From assembly GCA_027492735.1 (NCBI GenBank), contig JAPUEE010000015.1, positions 1-64,000 on the forward strand: a stretch of 64,000 nucleotides of DNA, given 5' to 3'. Source of the DNA: Candidatus Saccharimonadota bacterium. GTDB lineage: Bacteria; Patescibacteriota; Saccharimonadia; Saccharimonadales; Saccharimonadaceae. The notes under the pieces were generated by a model. That model saw only the letters and a list, made by a program, of their open reading frames with translations. It did no database searches and was not told the DNA's origin. The translations under genes were made by a program, and so were the position numbers. Positions 8,278 to 17,119 of the stretch are shown here, one piece after another (positions within the stretch are counted from its first letter, which is position 1; each line of letters opens with the position of its first letter).

Positions 8278-8934
8278 ATGTCAGAAATTATTCCTACTAT
8301 TACGGCCTATACGCCCGATGAGTACGCCCAGCAGATGGAAACGCTAGCGAGTTTTGCTCCCAGGCTTCACATTGATATTACTGATGGCGATTTTGCACCG
8401 AGTCAAACGATCAATCTAAACCAAGTCTATTGGGATAGGTCTGATGTTTTGCACCAAATCGACCTACATTTAATGGTGCGTCGTCCGATTGATTGGCTAG
8501 ATCAGATTGTTGCACTAGCGCCTGATCTAGTGATTTTCCATGCAGAAAGTAATGAATCGCACGCTACATTGCCGCGTATGTTTGAGCATTTGCACAGATT
8601 TGAAATCAATGTTGGAGTGGCGTTGTTACCCGAAACGGATCCGGATGATGTGAGGGAAATCATTGCATCTTCTGATCATGTTTTGATCTTTGGCGGACAT
8701 TTGGGCTATCAAGGTGGCGAGGCCGATTTGAGTCAGCTAGGGAAAATAGCTACTATTCAATCGATTAATCCTAATGCGGAAATCGCTTGGGACGGCGGGG
8801 CGGATCTCAACAACGTAGCACAGATTGCACATGCTGGTATCGATGCTATTAATGTCGGTTCGGCGATAGCTACATCGGACGATCCGAGGGTATCATATTT
8901 ACATTTATGCGACATAATTACAACTAAATTATGA
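8278..8934 (+). CDS. rpe: Ribulose-phosphate 3-epimerase family protein
   Basis: 218 aa TIM-barrel protein. Family positions are recognisable though drifted: HIDITDGDFAP (normally HxDxMDGxFVP), DLHLMV, FHAES, a GHLGYQGG loop in place of NPGFGGQ, and WDGGA in place of VDGGI. The metal-binding His and Asp residues are kept. It would interconvert ribulose-5-phosphate and xylulose-5-phosphate, feeding transketolase downstream. The altered phosphate loop leaves room for another pentose phosphate. A TAAAAT element ends 6 bases before ATG 8278, a possible internal leaderless promoter. The stop overlaps the next start (ATGA). Confidence 0.82.
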   Translation: MSEIIPTITAYTPDEYAQQMETLASFAPRLHIDITDGDFAPSQTINLNQVYWDRSDVLHQIDLHLMVRRPIDWLDQIVALAPDLVIFHAESNESHATLPRMFEHLHRFEINVGVALLPETDPDDVREIIASSDHVLIFGGHLGYQGGEADLSQLGKIATIQSINPNAEIAWDGGADLNNVAQIAHAGIDAINVGSAIATSDDPRVSYLHLCDIITTKL

Positions 8935-9602
8935 AAGTCGGAGTTTTTGATAGCGGCCTAGGCGGGGAAATTGTTGCTGAGCAACTAGCAAAATTTTTTC
9001 CTGATATCGAATTTATCACGGTGCATGATCGTGCGCATTTGCCATACGGCAATAAAACTGTAGACGAGATTATTACATTAACAGATAGGGCAATTCAACA
9101 ATTACTACCGATATGTCGGATTATCGTAATTGCTTGCAATACTGCGACTGCGGCAGCTATTAGTACGCTTCGCACTCGTTATCCCAACGTGTCCTTTATT
9201 GGCTTTGAGCCTGCTATAAAGCCAGCAGCGCATGATACAAAACGTGCCAAGATTATGGTGCTCGCAACCGATTCGACGCTGCACTCTAATAAATATGTAA
9301 TGCTGAAACAACGTTGGGCTAAAAATAGTCAGGTTATTGAGCCGGATTGTTCGATGTGGGCCGAAAAGATTGAGCAAGGTAATTTTTCTAAAAGTGATCT
9401 GATGCCAATAATCGACCAGGCTACTACCGAAGGGGTCGATGAGATTGTTTTAGGGTGCACGCATTATTTAGCTATTGAGAATGATATAAAACAGGCTTTG
9501 TCCAAGGTCAAGATTCAGGCTCCAATCACCAGTGTGGCGCGTCGCTTGAAAGAAATTATGCTAAAATATGAGCATGCATCCAGCGACACTTCGCGAGATT
9601 AA
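8931..9602 (+). CDS. murI: Glutamate racemase (Asp/Glu racemase family)
   Basis: 223 aa, shorter than the usual 260-285. It provides D-glutamate for peptidoglycan. Seen: VFDSGLGG (Asp7, Ser8), LPYGNK, the first catalytic Cys69 in IACNTATAAA, and the second catalytic Cys176 in LGCTHYLA. Both active-site cysteines are therefore present despite the short length. Its ATG overlaps the rpe stop by 4 bases and its 3' end overlaps the transketolase gene, so a cell-wall enzyme is embedded in a carbon-metabolism operon. D-alanine-cleaving enzymes near 60 kb show that the organism handles peptidoglycan. Confidence 0.88.
   Translation: MKVGVFDSGLGGEIVAEQLAKFFPDIEFITVHDRAHLPYGNKTVDEIITLTDRAIQQLLPICRIIVIACNTATAAAISTLRTRYPNVSFIGFEPAIKPAAHDTKRAKIMVLATDSTLHSNKYVMLKQRWAKNSQVIEPDCSMWAEKIEQGNFSKSDLMPIIDQATTEGVDEIVLGCTHYLAIENDIKQALSKVKIQAPITSVARRLKEIMLKYEHASSDTSRD
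9559..9567 (+). promoter_or_regulatory. Extended -10 inside murI, before the transketolase N gene
   Basis: TGCTAAAAT ends at 9567, six bases before the ATG at 9574. The spacing matches the leaderless starts elsewhere in the window and favours 9574 over the ATG at 9568. Confidence 0.45.
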
Positions 9603-10410
9603 ACAACATGCGCTCAATATGAGACGCAATATTATCAAGATGCTAGCTGCTGCTGGTAGCGGTCATGCGGCCGGTCCTCTGGGGCTCGCTGATATTTTTG
9701 CCGCATTGTATTTCGATATTTTACGTTACAACCGAGATAATCCGAACGATCCAGATCGCGATATTTTCGTCTTATCATCCGGACATGTTGTACCAGTACA
9801 ATATGCGGCGCTAGCCGAAGCCGGACTGATTCCCGAAGAGGAACTCGTGACCTTGCGAAAGTTTGGTTCTCGCCTCCAGGGTCATCCAGAACGCGAGAAG
9901 CTGCCCTGGCTCGAAACGACTAGCGGTCCTCTAGGCTGTGGCATTAGTCAGGCCTCCGGAATGGCATATGCTATTAAAAATATTGACCACAACGCGAAAC
10001 GTCATGTGTATGTTGTCACCGGTGATGGTGAACTGGATGAAGGCAATAACTGGGAAGCAATCATGTTTGCCAACAAATACCATCTGTCAAATCTAACGGT
10101 GATTGTTGACCGAAACAATATTCAAATCGACGGCACGACCGAGGATGTGATGCCGCTCGAGCCGCTGGCTGACAAGTGGCAGAGTTTTGGCTGGCACGTG
10201 TTGCAAGTTGATGGCAATAACATTGAAAATTTTGTTGATGCTTGCCAAATGGCGCGTGCTGTTACCGAACGACCGACCGTGATCATCGCCTACACAATTC
10301 CGGGAAAAGGTGTCGATTTTATGGAAAATGATTACCATTGGCATGGCAAAGCGCCAAATCGGGAAGAAGCTGAACGTGCATTAATCCAGCTCGAAGCAGG
10401 AAGTTTATGA
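9574..10410 (+). CDS. Transketolase, N-terminal subunit (TPP-binding)
   Basis: 278 aa from ATG 9574 (MHPATLREIK). It carries the pyrophosphate-binding half of transketolase: GSGHAAGPLGLADIFAALY, SSGHVVPVQYA, GPLGCGISQASGMA, and the thiamine diphosphate motif GDGELDEGNNWEA ending in the conserved NN. Together with the next gene it forms a complete enzyme that moves two-carbon units between pentose phosphates and glycolytic sugars. Split transketolases are known in archaea and some bacteria. An ATG at 9568 is also in frame. It overlaps murI upstream and the C-subunit by 4 bases. Confidence 0.93.
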   Translation: MHPATLREIKQHALNMRRNIIKMLAAAGSGHAAGPLGLADIFAALYFDILRYNRDNPNDPDRDIFVLSSGHVVPVQYAALAEAGLIPEEELVTLRKFGSRLQGHPEREKLPWLETTSGPLGCGISQASGMAYAIKNIDHNAKRHVYVVTGDGELDEGNNWEAIMFANKYHLSNLTVIVDRNNIQIDGTTEDVMPLEPLADKWQSFGWHVLQVDGNNIENFVDACQMARAVTERPTVIIAYTIPGKGVDFMENDYHWHGKAPNREEAERALIQLEAGSL

Positions 10411-11399
10411 CGTATATTCTAAACGAGCAATTTACAAGCGGTGAATTTAGTCAAGATTCTACTCGCGCCGGTTTCGGTCGCGGTCTTGTAAAAGCGGGTG
10501 AAAATAATGTAAATGTTGTGGCGCTCACGGCGGATCTAGCAGAATCAGTTCAATTTCATCATTTCGCTGAACGATTCCCAGAACGTTTTATCGAGGTGGG
10601 TATTGCTGAGCAGAATCTAGTGACGGTTGCGAGCGGCATGGCACATGTTGGTAAAATTCCATTTACCGGAAGTTACGCAGCATTCAGCCCTGGTCGCAAC
10701 TGGGAACAAATTAGAACAACGATTGCACTCAATAACCAGCCTGTCAAGATTGTTGGTTCGCATGCAGGTCTAAATGTTGGACCGGATGGCGCAACCCATC
10801 AAGTGCTGGAGGATATCGCGCTGATGCGAACATTGCCACATATGGTAGTCATTGCCCCTGGCGATGCAATTGAGGCTGAGAGAGTGGCGCAGGTAGTTGC
10901 GAGCGACAATCGGCCAACCTATATTCGACTGGCTCGCGAAAAATCACCAATCTTCTCGACTAATGAGGCGCCATTTGAAATAGGACCAGCTTATGTACTA
11001 CGAGAAGGCTCGGATGTTTCACTCCTATCCACAGGCACTATGACGGCGCAGGCGCTACTGGCGGCCGATCAGCTGGCTCGCCAAGGCGTATCGGTCGAAG
11101 TCATTCATGTCCCAACGATCAAACCGCTCAATGAGGAAACAATTTTGAGATCAGTTAGAAAAACCGGCAAAGCTATTACTGTCGAAGAACATCAAATTGC
11201 CGGTGGCTTTGGCTCGGCAATCGCCGAGTTACTAGGCGAGCAATTGCCAACGAAGATGAAACGAATCGGTGTGGACGATCAATTTGGTCAGTCTGGCACA
11301 GCGACCGAGCTACTCGATCATTATGGGTTAACTGCGGATAAAATAGCACAGACCATTTCAGATTTTTTGTCTCAAGTAGACCAAAGTGCTACAATATAA
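10407..11399 (+). CDS. Transketolase, C-terminal subunit
   Basis: 330 aa, start overlapping the previous TGA (ATGA), which couples the two subunits. It contains the pyrimidine-binding domain: TRAGFGRGLVKAG, LTADLAESVQ, FIEVGIAEQNLVTVASGMA with the catalytic Glu of IAEQN, and SHAGLNVGPDGATHQ. The transketolase C-domain follows (VSLLSTGTMTAQAL, VEEHQIAGGFGSAI). A DXS-type enzyme would be a single chain, so two-chain transketolase is the better call. The fba promoter lies in its last 35 bases. Confidence 0.93.
   Translation: MTYILNEQFTSGEFSQDSTRAGFGRGLVKAGENNVNVVALTADLAESVQFHHFAERFPERFIEVGIAEQNLVTVASGMAHVGKIPFTGSYAAFSPGRNWEQIRTTIALNNQPVKIVGSHAGLNVGPDGATHQVLEDIALMRTLPHMVVIAPGDAIEAERVAQVVASDNRPTYIRLAREKSPIFSTNEAPFEIGPAYVLREGSDVSLLSTGTMTAQALLAADQLARQGVSVEVIHVPTIKPLNEETILRSVRKTGKAITVEEHQIAGGFGSAIAELLGEQLPTKMKRIGVDDQFGQSGTATELLDHYGLTADKIAQTISDFLSQVDQSATI
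11367..11395 (+). promoter_or_regulatory. fba promoter inside the transketolase C gene
   Basis: TTGTCT at 11367-11372 and TACAAT (within TGCTACAAT) at 11390-11395 are 17 bases apart. A GGGAGG ribosome binding site at 11418-11423 precedes ATG 11428. Confidence 0.6.
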
Positions 11400-11427
11400 A
11401 CATAAATTGAAAACCTCGGGAGGGAAC

Positions 11428-12333
11428 ATGTCAATCAGAGAAATCAGAGAGCGAACGCTGCGAGCGCGACATTTGATGCAGCGAGCTCGGACACAGCATT
11501 TTGCTGTCGGTGCGTTCAATGTTGATGATCAGGAAACATTACGTGCTATTGCGGCGGCTGCAAAAAAACTGAACTCACCAGTACTCGTCGAGGTTAGCCA
11601 TGAGGAGGTCCAAGCTATGGGTCTCGAGAATATGCGCGATTTAGTAGATAACTATCGTGAGGAGCTGGGTATTGAAATGTATATTAACCTCGATCATAGT
11701 CCAACGGTCGAGGCCTGCAAAGCGGCTATTGATGTCGGCTATGAATTCGTCCATATCGACATTAGTCAAGCTAATCACGATGCGAGTGATGAGGAAATTA
11801 TTCGCGCCACTCGCGAGGTTACGGAATACGCCAAGTTTACGGGTGCTCTCATCGAGAGTGAGCCACATTACTTTGGCGGATCATCCAATCTACACACCGA
11901 AACTATCGATTACGAGGAGATAAAGAAAACATTTTCAACACCGGAGGGCTCGCGCGCGTTTGTTGAGACAACCGGTATCGATACCTTTGCAGCAGCAGTC
12001 GGTAATTTACATGGTAAATATCCCGTGCCAAAGGAGCTCGATCTCGAACTGCTGAGCTCTATTCGTCAGGCGATTGATTGCAATATTAGTCTGCATGGCG
12101 GTTCCGGTACACCACTCCATTATTTCGAATCGGCAGCTCAGATCGGTGTCAGTAAAATTAATATCAATAGTGACCTCAGGATTGCCTATCGTACAACGCT
12201 CGAGCGAGTATTGCGTGAGAACCCTGATCAATATGCTGTTATGAAACTAATGAGTACGGTGCGCGACGAAGTCCAAAAGGTTGTTGAGGAAAAGATAGCG
12301 GCGTTTGGCAGTGCTGGAAAGGCAGTGCTCTAG
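11428..12333 (+). CDS. fba: Class II fructose-bisphosphate aldolase family protein
   Basis: 301 aa from ATG 11428, chosen over the upstream in-frame ATG at 11386 because GGGAGG lies 4 bases before it and the upstream stretch contains a promoter -10. It is a zinc-dependent TIM-barrel aldolase: FAVGAFNVDDQET, the INLDHSPT metal-binding His, GNLHGKYP, the SLHGGSGTP zinc-binding His, and the phosphate-binding KININSDLR. It would cleave fructose-1,6-bisphosphate and can link with transketolase in sugar rearrangements. A tagatose-bisphosphate aldolase cannot be excluded. It has its own promoter within the operon. Confidence 0.9.
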   Translation: MSIREIRERTLRARHLMQRARTQHFAVGAFNVDDQETLRAIAAAAKKLNSPVLVEVSHEEVQAMGLENMRDLVDNYREELGIEMYINLDHSPTVEACKAAIDVGYEFVHIDISQANHDASDEEIIRATREVTEYAKFTGALIESEPHYFGGSSNLHTETIDYEEIKKTFSTPEGSRAFVETTGIDTFAAAVGNLHGKYPVPKELDLELLSSIRQAIDCNISLHGGSGTPLHYFESAAQIGVSKININSDLRIAYRTTLERVLRENPDQYAVMKLMSTVRDEVQKVVEEKIAAFGSAGKAVL

Positions 12334-13326
12334 GTGGCTAGCTCAAAACCTTTAACATTTCTTTGCATTGGATCAGCTACGCAGGATGTGTTTTTATCAC
12401 ATTCATCGGAGTTTATTCCAGTGTGCGAGAATCCTGAAGAATGTTTTTTCAGTATTCCGCTCGGCGATAAGGTGAATGTTAACCGAATTGATTTTTCAAC
12501 TGGTGGTGGTGCCACAAATGCGGCCACGACATTTGTTCGAGCTGGCGAAAACGCGATATTCCTAGGACAAATTGCACACGACCCGGCTGGTGCGGCGGTA
12601 ACACGTATGCTCGACGAGGAAGGTATCGATGCGACTCATACTAAATATTCATCACGCTACCATACGGGTTACTCCGTATTGTTATTGGCGCCTGGCGGCG
12701 AGAGAACTATCCTAACGTATCGTGGTGCGAGTACTCATTTTCATCCAGAAAATTTTGATCTGAATAGTATTGAAGCATCCTTTGATTGGGTGTATGTATC
12801 GAGTCTCAATGGCCATTTCGACATCTTGTCTAGGCTGTTCGACCAGATAAAGGCGCGTGGTGGCAAGATAGCATTTAATCCCGGTCAAGGCGAATTGGCA
12901 CAACCAAACAAGTTAAAGCCGCTACTTGCTGATGTTGATATCTTGCTCGCTAACAAAGAGGAGCTGGCAAAATGCTTTACTGGTTCGTCACTAGAAGAAT
13001 TGGTCCGTCGCGCTCGTAGCTATTGCTCAGTCGTAGTAGGTACTGATGGCGCGAATGGGGCAATTGCCATTGATAAAACCTCATTTGCTAGTTCCGGTCT
13101 CTATAATTCATCATCACGAGTGATCGATCGTACCGGTGCTGGGGATTCATTTGGATCGGCATTTGTGTTGGCTTATGCGCGAGGGCTAGGGATCAAAAAA
13201 GCGCTAATCTATGGTGCCGCTAACAGTGATGCTGTCGTACAAAAGGTTGGTGCCAAGGCTGGCATTCTCCGCGACTATAACGGCCTAAAAGACATGCAAA
13301 TCACTATTCGACCAGCCAACTATTAG
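12334..13326 (+). CDS. PfkB-family carbohydrate kinase
   Basis: 330 aa with GTG start directly after the fba stop. It belongs to the ribokinase/PfkB fold: N-terminal CIGSATQDVF, GGGATNAATTFVRAG, and the C-terminal anion hole and catalytic base in DRTGAGDSFGSAF. ATP-dependent phosphorylation of a sugar, sugar phosphate or nucleoside is expected. Position after aldolase could mean a phosphofructokinase role, but the family is too broad to decide. Its 3' end overlaps the convergent Nudix gene by 4 bases. Confidence 0.85.
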   Translation: MASSKPLTFLCIGSATQDVFLSHSSEFIPVCENPEECFFSIPLGDKVNVNRIDFSTGGGATNAATTFVRAGENAIFLGQIAHDPAGAAVTRMLDEEGIDATHTKYSSRYHTGYSVLLLAPGGERTILTYRGASTHFHPENFDLNSIEASFDWVYVSSLNGHFDILSRLFDQIKARGGKIAFNPGQGELAQPNKLKPLLADVDILLANKEELAKCFTGSSLEELVRRARSYCSVVVGTDGANGAIAIDKTSFASSGLYNSSSRVIDRTGAGDSFGSAFVLAYARGLGIKKALIYGAANSDAVVQKVGAKAGILRDYNGLKDMQITIRPANY

Positions 13327-13790
13327 GCTATGTTCTGATGGACGTCGGTATCGAGCAAATTGATGTAGCCAGCCTGTCCATTTTTGATATAATCATCGGT
13401 TATATTGCGTAGGAAATTCGGTTTAATTTCATCAATTGAGCCCGGCTCGAACCATCCAGCCTCGGCAATTTCAAATGCCATTTCGGAGGCCTGCCAGTCG
13501 GACTTTTTGAAATCTTCGGGATTATCTATGACGAAAAAGAATTCTAAATTTTCACCTAGCTCCGATATGAATTGCTGAACAAATAACAGTCTACCGATTT
13601 CAGCGTTGACACCACACTCTTCGAGCAGCTCTCGAGCCAATCCCTTTGTTAGGCTCTCTCCATGTTCTAGTTTACCGCCAGGTAATGACCAGAAATCATT
13701 AGTATTTCCATCTGCGTGGGCATTTCGCTGCAAAAATAGCTTGCCATCCAGCCAAATGATGCCGCGTACAGCGATTCGATTGATCGTCAT
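13323..13790 (-). CDS. Nudix hydrolase
   Basis: 155 aa. The Nudix box is complete: [19 protein letters not shown] followed by LEECGV, with all metal-binding glutamates. The front part ([18 protein letters not shown]) resembles MutT-type housecleaning enzymes. A TATAAT ends 6 bases before its ATG with no ribosome binding site, so a leaderless transcript is expected. It is divergent from uvrB and the two promoters overlap; shared regulation with a DNA repair gene is possible but not shown. Confidence 0.87.
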   Translation of the reverse strand: MTINRIAVRGIIWLDGKLFLQRNAHADGNTNDFWSLPGGKLEHGESLTKGLARELLEECGVNAEIGRLLFVQQFISELGENLEFFFVIDNPEDFKKSDWQASEMAFEIAEAGWFEPGSIDEIKPNFLRNITDDYIKNGQAGYINLLDTDVHQNIA

Positions 13791-13796
13791 CTGATA

Positions 13797-13820
13797 ATTA
13801 TATATCTTTTAGGGTATAAT
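13797..13820. promoter_or_regulatory. Divergent, overlapping promoters of Nudix gene (-) and uvrB (+)
   Basis: The minus-strand TATAAT is at 13797-13802 and the plus-strand TATAAT at 13815-13820. Each is 6 bases from its start codon. The -35 region of each promoter would fall on or beyond the -10 of the other, so both cannot be bound by RNA polymerase together. Confidence 0.6.
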
Positions 13821-13826
13821 ATAAAG

Positions 13827-15791
13827 ATGTCAAAGTTTCAGCTTCATACCAAATTCAAGCCCACTGGCGATCAGCCGGCGGCTATTGCTGCTCTAGTAAA
13901 CGGGCTGGATAGTGGTGAAAAATTTCAAACATTACTAGGCGTGACTGGCTCGGGTAAAACCTTTACGATGGCTAATGTCATCGCACAGGTACAAAAACCA
14001 ACACTGGTCCTCGCGCATAACAAAACGCTCGCTGCGCAGTTGTTTAGCGAATTCAAACAATTTTTTCCAAATAACGAAGTGCATTATTTTGTATCGTATT
14101 TCGATTATTATCAACCAGAAGCCTATATTGCGAGTAGTGATACCTATATTGAAAAAGATAGCCGCATTAACGAGGAAATCGATCGTTTACGTCACGCAGC
14201 AACATCGGCACTGCTGACGAGGCGCGATACGATTATTGTCGCCAGCGTATCCTGCATTTATGGTATTGGTTCGCCAGGCGACTATGCCGATATGTCTATC
14301 AAGGCGTCCGTTGGCCAGCGCTATAAACAAGACAAGTTTATTCGTCATCTCAATGACATCCAGTATCATCGTAACGACATCGATTTTGCACGCGGCACCT
14401 TTCGTGTGCGGGGTGATACGATCGATATTTTTCCGAGTGGTAGTGAGATTGCTGTGCGATTAGAGTTCTTTGGCGATGATATCGAACGCATCGTGCGAAT
14501 CGATCCACTAACAGGTGAAATTATCGATCAGCCAAATGAAGTAAAGATTTTTCCCACTAGTCACTATGTGACGCCGCGCGAACGTATGGCGGGGGTTATT
14601 GAAAAGATTCGCACCGAATTTGATGAGCGAATGGCTTATTTTGAAAAGAATCAGAAATATCTCGAGGCGCAACGTCTGGCGCAGCGAACCAAATTTGACC
14701 TAGAAATGCTCGAGCAGACTGGTTTCGTGAAAGGCATCGAAAATTATTCACGCTATTTAACTGATCGTGAACCGGGTGAACAGCCAGCGACACTTCTCGA
14801 CTATTTTCCGGACGATTTCATGATGTTTATCGACGAATCGCATATGACTGTTCCGCAGGTTCGCGGTATGTACAACGGTGATCGTGCGCGCAAGGAAACG
14901 CTCGTTGAATACGGATTTCGATTACCCTCTGCTCTCGACAACCGCCCACTGAAATTTGATGAATTCGAGCGCCATATCAATAAAATGATCTTTGTATCGG
15001 CTACGCCTGCTGATTATGAATTACAGCACTCGCCCGAGCCGATTCGTCAGGTTATTCGACCAACTGGTCTGTTAGATCCAGTGATCGAAGTGCGTTCTAG
15101 CCGGCATCAGGTCGATGATCTCGTTGCTGAGATTCGCGATCGAATTTCAAAGGGTCAGCGTACACTAGTAACCACTCTCACCAAACGTATGGCCGAGGAT
15201 TTATCAGCATATCTTTCGGAGCTCGATATTAAAACCGCCTATATCCATAGCGAGGTGGATACGCTTGAGCGCGGTGATATCTTACGGCAACTTCGCGAAG
15301 GTGTTTTTGACGTGCTCGTCGGTATCAACTTGCTTCGTGAAGGCTTGGATTTACCTGAGGTATCGTTGGTGGCGATTATCGATGCTGACAAAGAAGGTTT
15401 TCTACGCTCAGAGAGCGCTCTCATCCAGACCATCGGCCGCGCCGCTCGCCATCTGGACGGTAAAGTCATTATGTATGCTGACAACATCACCGGATCGATG
15501 CGACGTGCTATCGATGAAACGAATAACCGCCGTACAGTTCAGGAGCAATACAACCAGGAGCATAACATTACCCCGACGTCTATCGCGAAAAAGATTGACG
15601 AGGGCTTGCGCGCAATTATTCCCGCTCGGGACGACAAGCCAAAACTCAATCTGGCAAAGATTCCAAAAGACGAGTATGCGGGCTTGGTTCGTGATCTAAC
15701 AGCGCAGATGGAGTTAGCTGCAGCTAACCTAGAATTCGAAAAAGCTGCCGACCTACGTGATACGATTGCCGAAATCCAGTCAAAACTATAA
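13827..15791 (+). CDS. uvrB: UvrABC excinuclease subunit B
   Basis: 654 aa, full length. It is the damage-verification helicase of nucleotide excision repair and loads UvrC. Seen: Walker A GVTGSGKT at residues 39-46, the beta-hairpin region [17 protein letters not shown] box, helicase motifs in the C-half ([38 protein letters not shown]), and a terminal UVR domain (LELEKAAD-like stretch near 630-645) that contacts UvrC. The ATG is 6 bases after a TATAAT, again a probable leaderless start. Confidence 0.98.
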   Translation: MSKFQLHTKFKPTGDQPAAIAALVNGLDSGEKFQTLLGVTGSGKTFTMANVIAQVQKPTLVLAHNKTLAAQLFSEFKQFFPNNEVHYFVSYFDYYQPEAYIASSDTYIEKDSRINEEIDRLRHAATSALLTRRDTIIVASVSCIYGIGSPGDYADMSIKASVGQRYKQDKFIRHLNDIQYHRNDIDFARGTFRVRGDTIDIFPSGSEIAVRLEFFGDDIERIVRIDPLTGEIIDQPNEVKIFPTSHYVTPRERMAGVIEKIRTEFDERMAYFEKNQKYLEAQRLAQRTKFDLEMLEQTGFVKGIENYSRYLTDREPGEQPATLLDYFPDDFMMFIDESHMTVPQVRGMYNGDRARKETLVEYGFRLPSALDNRPLKFDEFERHINKMIFVSATPADYELQHSPEPIRQVIRPTGLLDPVIEVRSSRHQVDDLVAEIRDRISKGQRTLVTTLTKRMAEDLSAYLSELDIKTAYIHSEVDTLERGDILRQLREGVFDVLVGINLLREGLDLPEVSLVAIIDADKEGFLRSESALIQTIGRAARHLDGKVIMYADNITGSMRRAIDETNNRRTVQEQYNQEHNITPTSIAKKIDEGLRAIIPARDDKPKLNLAKIPKDEYAGLVRDLTAQMELAAANLEFEKAADLRDTIAEIQSKL

Positions 15792-15842
15792 TTTGTTTCC
15801 TCTGTAAATACACAAAATCCTCACTCAGATTTCACTTTCTCC

Positions 15843-15872
15843 TTGACTTTTCCAATGGGGGGGGGGTATCAT
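15843..15872 (+). promoter_or_regulatory. Promoter of cassette B with a G10 tract in its spacer
   Basis: TTGACT at 15843-15848 and TATCAT at 15867-15872 are 18 bases apart, and the last ten spacer bases (15857-15866) are all G. Most other promoters in this window have a 17-base spacer. Loss of one G would give the usual spacing, so slippage should alter expression of the collagen-like operon. Downstream, TATAACC and GGTTATA (about 15881-15911) form an inverted repeat that could be an operator or a leader hairpin. Confidence 0.75.
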
Positions 15873-15955
15873 AGAAGACATATAACCGCAAGGGCTATCA
15901 TGCTTTGGTTATACCGCAAATAATTTACACTACACATGGAGGGAATTTTAATATT

Positions 15956-17119
15956 ATGACCAGACTACCAACACCAGGAGGAGACACCGGTGAATGGGGA
16001 CAAATCCTCAATGACTATCTCGCGGCGTCCCACAAGTCAGATGGTTCCCTCAAAGATGCCATCGTTACAGCAACCAACCTAGCTCCAGGCTCCGTCACTA
16101 CCGACACCCTTGCTCCTAATGCGGTGACTGCCGATACCATAGCCCCCGGTGCTATTACCGTTACTGAAATCCAAAACGAAACCATCACCGAAGACAAACT
16201 CGATGCAACGGTTCAATCCAAACTAAATTCAGGTGGTGGCTCGCCTGGAGCTACTGGACCAGCAGGACCAACCGGACCAACCGGACCAACCGGACCAACA
16301 GGCCCCGCGGGAGCCACTGGTGCTCAAGGTGCCCAAGGTATTCCTGGCACCAATGGGACAAATGGTACGGATGGTTCCATCGGGGCTACGGGGCCTACTG
16401 GCACCCAAGGTAACCCTGGAGTTACTGGCGCTACCGGTTCACAAGGTGTCCAGGGCATACCGGGAGCAAACGGCGCGACCGGTGCCACCGGACCAACTGG
16501 TCTGCAAGGTGCCGCAGGCACCCAAGGCTTTACCGGCTCACAAGGTATGACTGGTGCTACTGGCCCAACCGGTACAACTGGCTTAACTGGTCTCACTGGT
16601 GCTACAGGTCCTAGTGGTGTTCAGGGCCTCCAAGGTTTCACTGGTCCACAAGGTAGTACTGGAGCAACGGGCGCTACCGGACCATCTGGAACAGCCGGAT
16701 CTACTGGTGGCCAAGGCGCAACCGGACCATCTGGATCTAATGGAGCCACAGGCGCAACTGGCCCAAGCGGAACGACTGGTGCCCAAGGTTTCACTGGACC
16801 AGTAGGGGCGACGGGGCCGGCAGGGGCAACAACTATTGCCGGGATCTCTGGTTTACAAGCTGCTCTAGATAGCAAAGCCTCTACATCACATACGCATGCA
16901 GCCGGCGATATCACGTCTGGCACATTAGTACTCGATCGCTTGCCAGTCGGCAGTAGTTTTCGAGTGTATTACGATGGAACTAGTTGGAAATACGGCGGCA
17001 ATACTATTACGGCTCGGCCAACTTCGCGTACTGACCTAATAATGATTTGTGTAAATGAAGCAAATAGCGACGTACCAAGCTTTGCAATTGAAAATGACAT
17101 TCTGGAAAGGGTGGGATAA
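15956..17119 (+). CDS. Collagen-like / tail-fibre-like protein (cassette B)
   Basis: 387 aa from ATG 15956, with GGAGGG upstream; the in-frame ATG at 15905 is less likely because the paralogue at 19505 begins at the same point (MTRLPTPG). Order: head (residues 1-30), a repeat-like [21 protein letters not shown] linker, a Gly-X-Y shaft from about 98 to 292, then [20 protein letters not shown], a motif typical of phage tail fibres, and a globular end sharing RPTSRTD with the paralogue. No signal peptide or anchor is visible. Likely a trimeric shaft protein; how it reaches the surface is unknown. Confidence 0.82.
   Translation: MTRLPTPGGDTGEWGQILNDYLAASHKSDGSLKDAIVTATNLAPGSVTTDTLAPNAVTADTIAPGAITVTEIQNETITEDKLDATVQSKLNSGGGSPGATGPAGPTGPTGPTGPTGPAGATGAQGAQGIPGTNGTNGTDGSIGATGPTGTQGNPGVTGATGSQGVQGIPGANGATGATGPTGLQGAAGTQGFTGSQGMTGATGPTGTTGLTGLTGATGPSGVQGLQGFTGPQGSTGATGATGPSGTAGSTGGQGATGPSGSNGATGATGPSGTTGAQGFTGPVGATGPAGATTIAGISGLQAALDSKASTSHTHAAGDITSGTLVLDRLPVGSSFRVYYDGTSWKYGGNTITARPTSRTDLIMICVNEANSDVPSFAIENDILERVG
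16257..16295 (+). repeat. 9-bp tandem repeat (GGACCAACC) in the collagen shaft
   Basis: GGACCAACC is repeated about three times in a row with flanking near-copies, encoding consecutive Gly-Pro-Thr triplets. Slippage would change shaft length by whole Gly-X-Y units without a frameshift. Confidence 0.65.

Noticed and set aside
8934-10410. Alternative genetic code (TGA as glycine)
   Set aside because: TGA closes the rpe and transketolase N genes at the expected family lengths, and no TGA occurs inside recognisable genes.
15857-15866. G run as a sequencing or assembly error
   Set aside because: Length uncertainty is real for homopolymers, but a second run of the same length in the same promoter position at 19434 makes a pure artefact unlikely. 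Exact counts still need read-level checking.
16240-16830. CRISPR-like short repeats
   Set aside because: The repetitive pattern is 9 bp, coding and Gly-X-Y in phase, with no regular repeat-spacer alternation and no cas genes.
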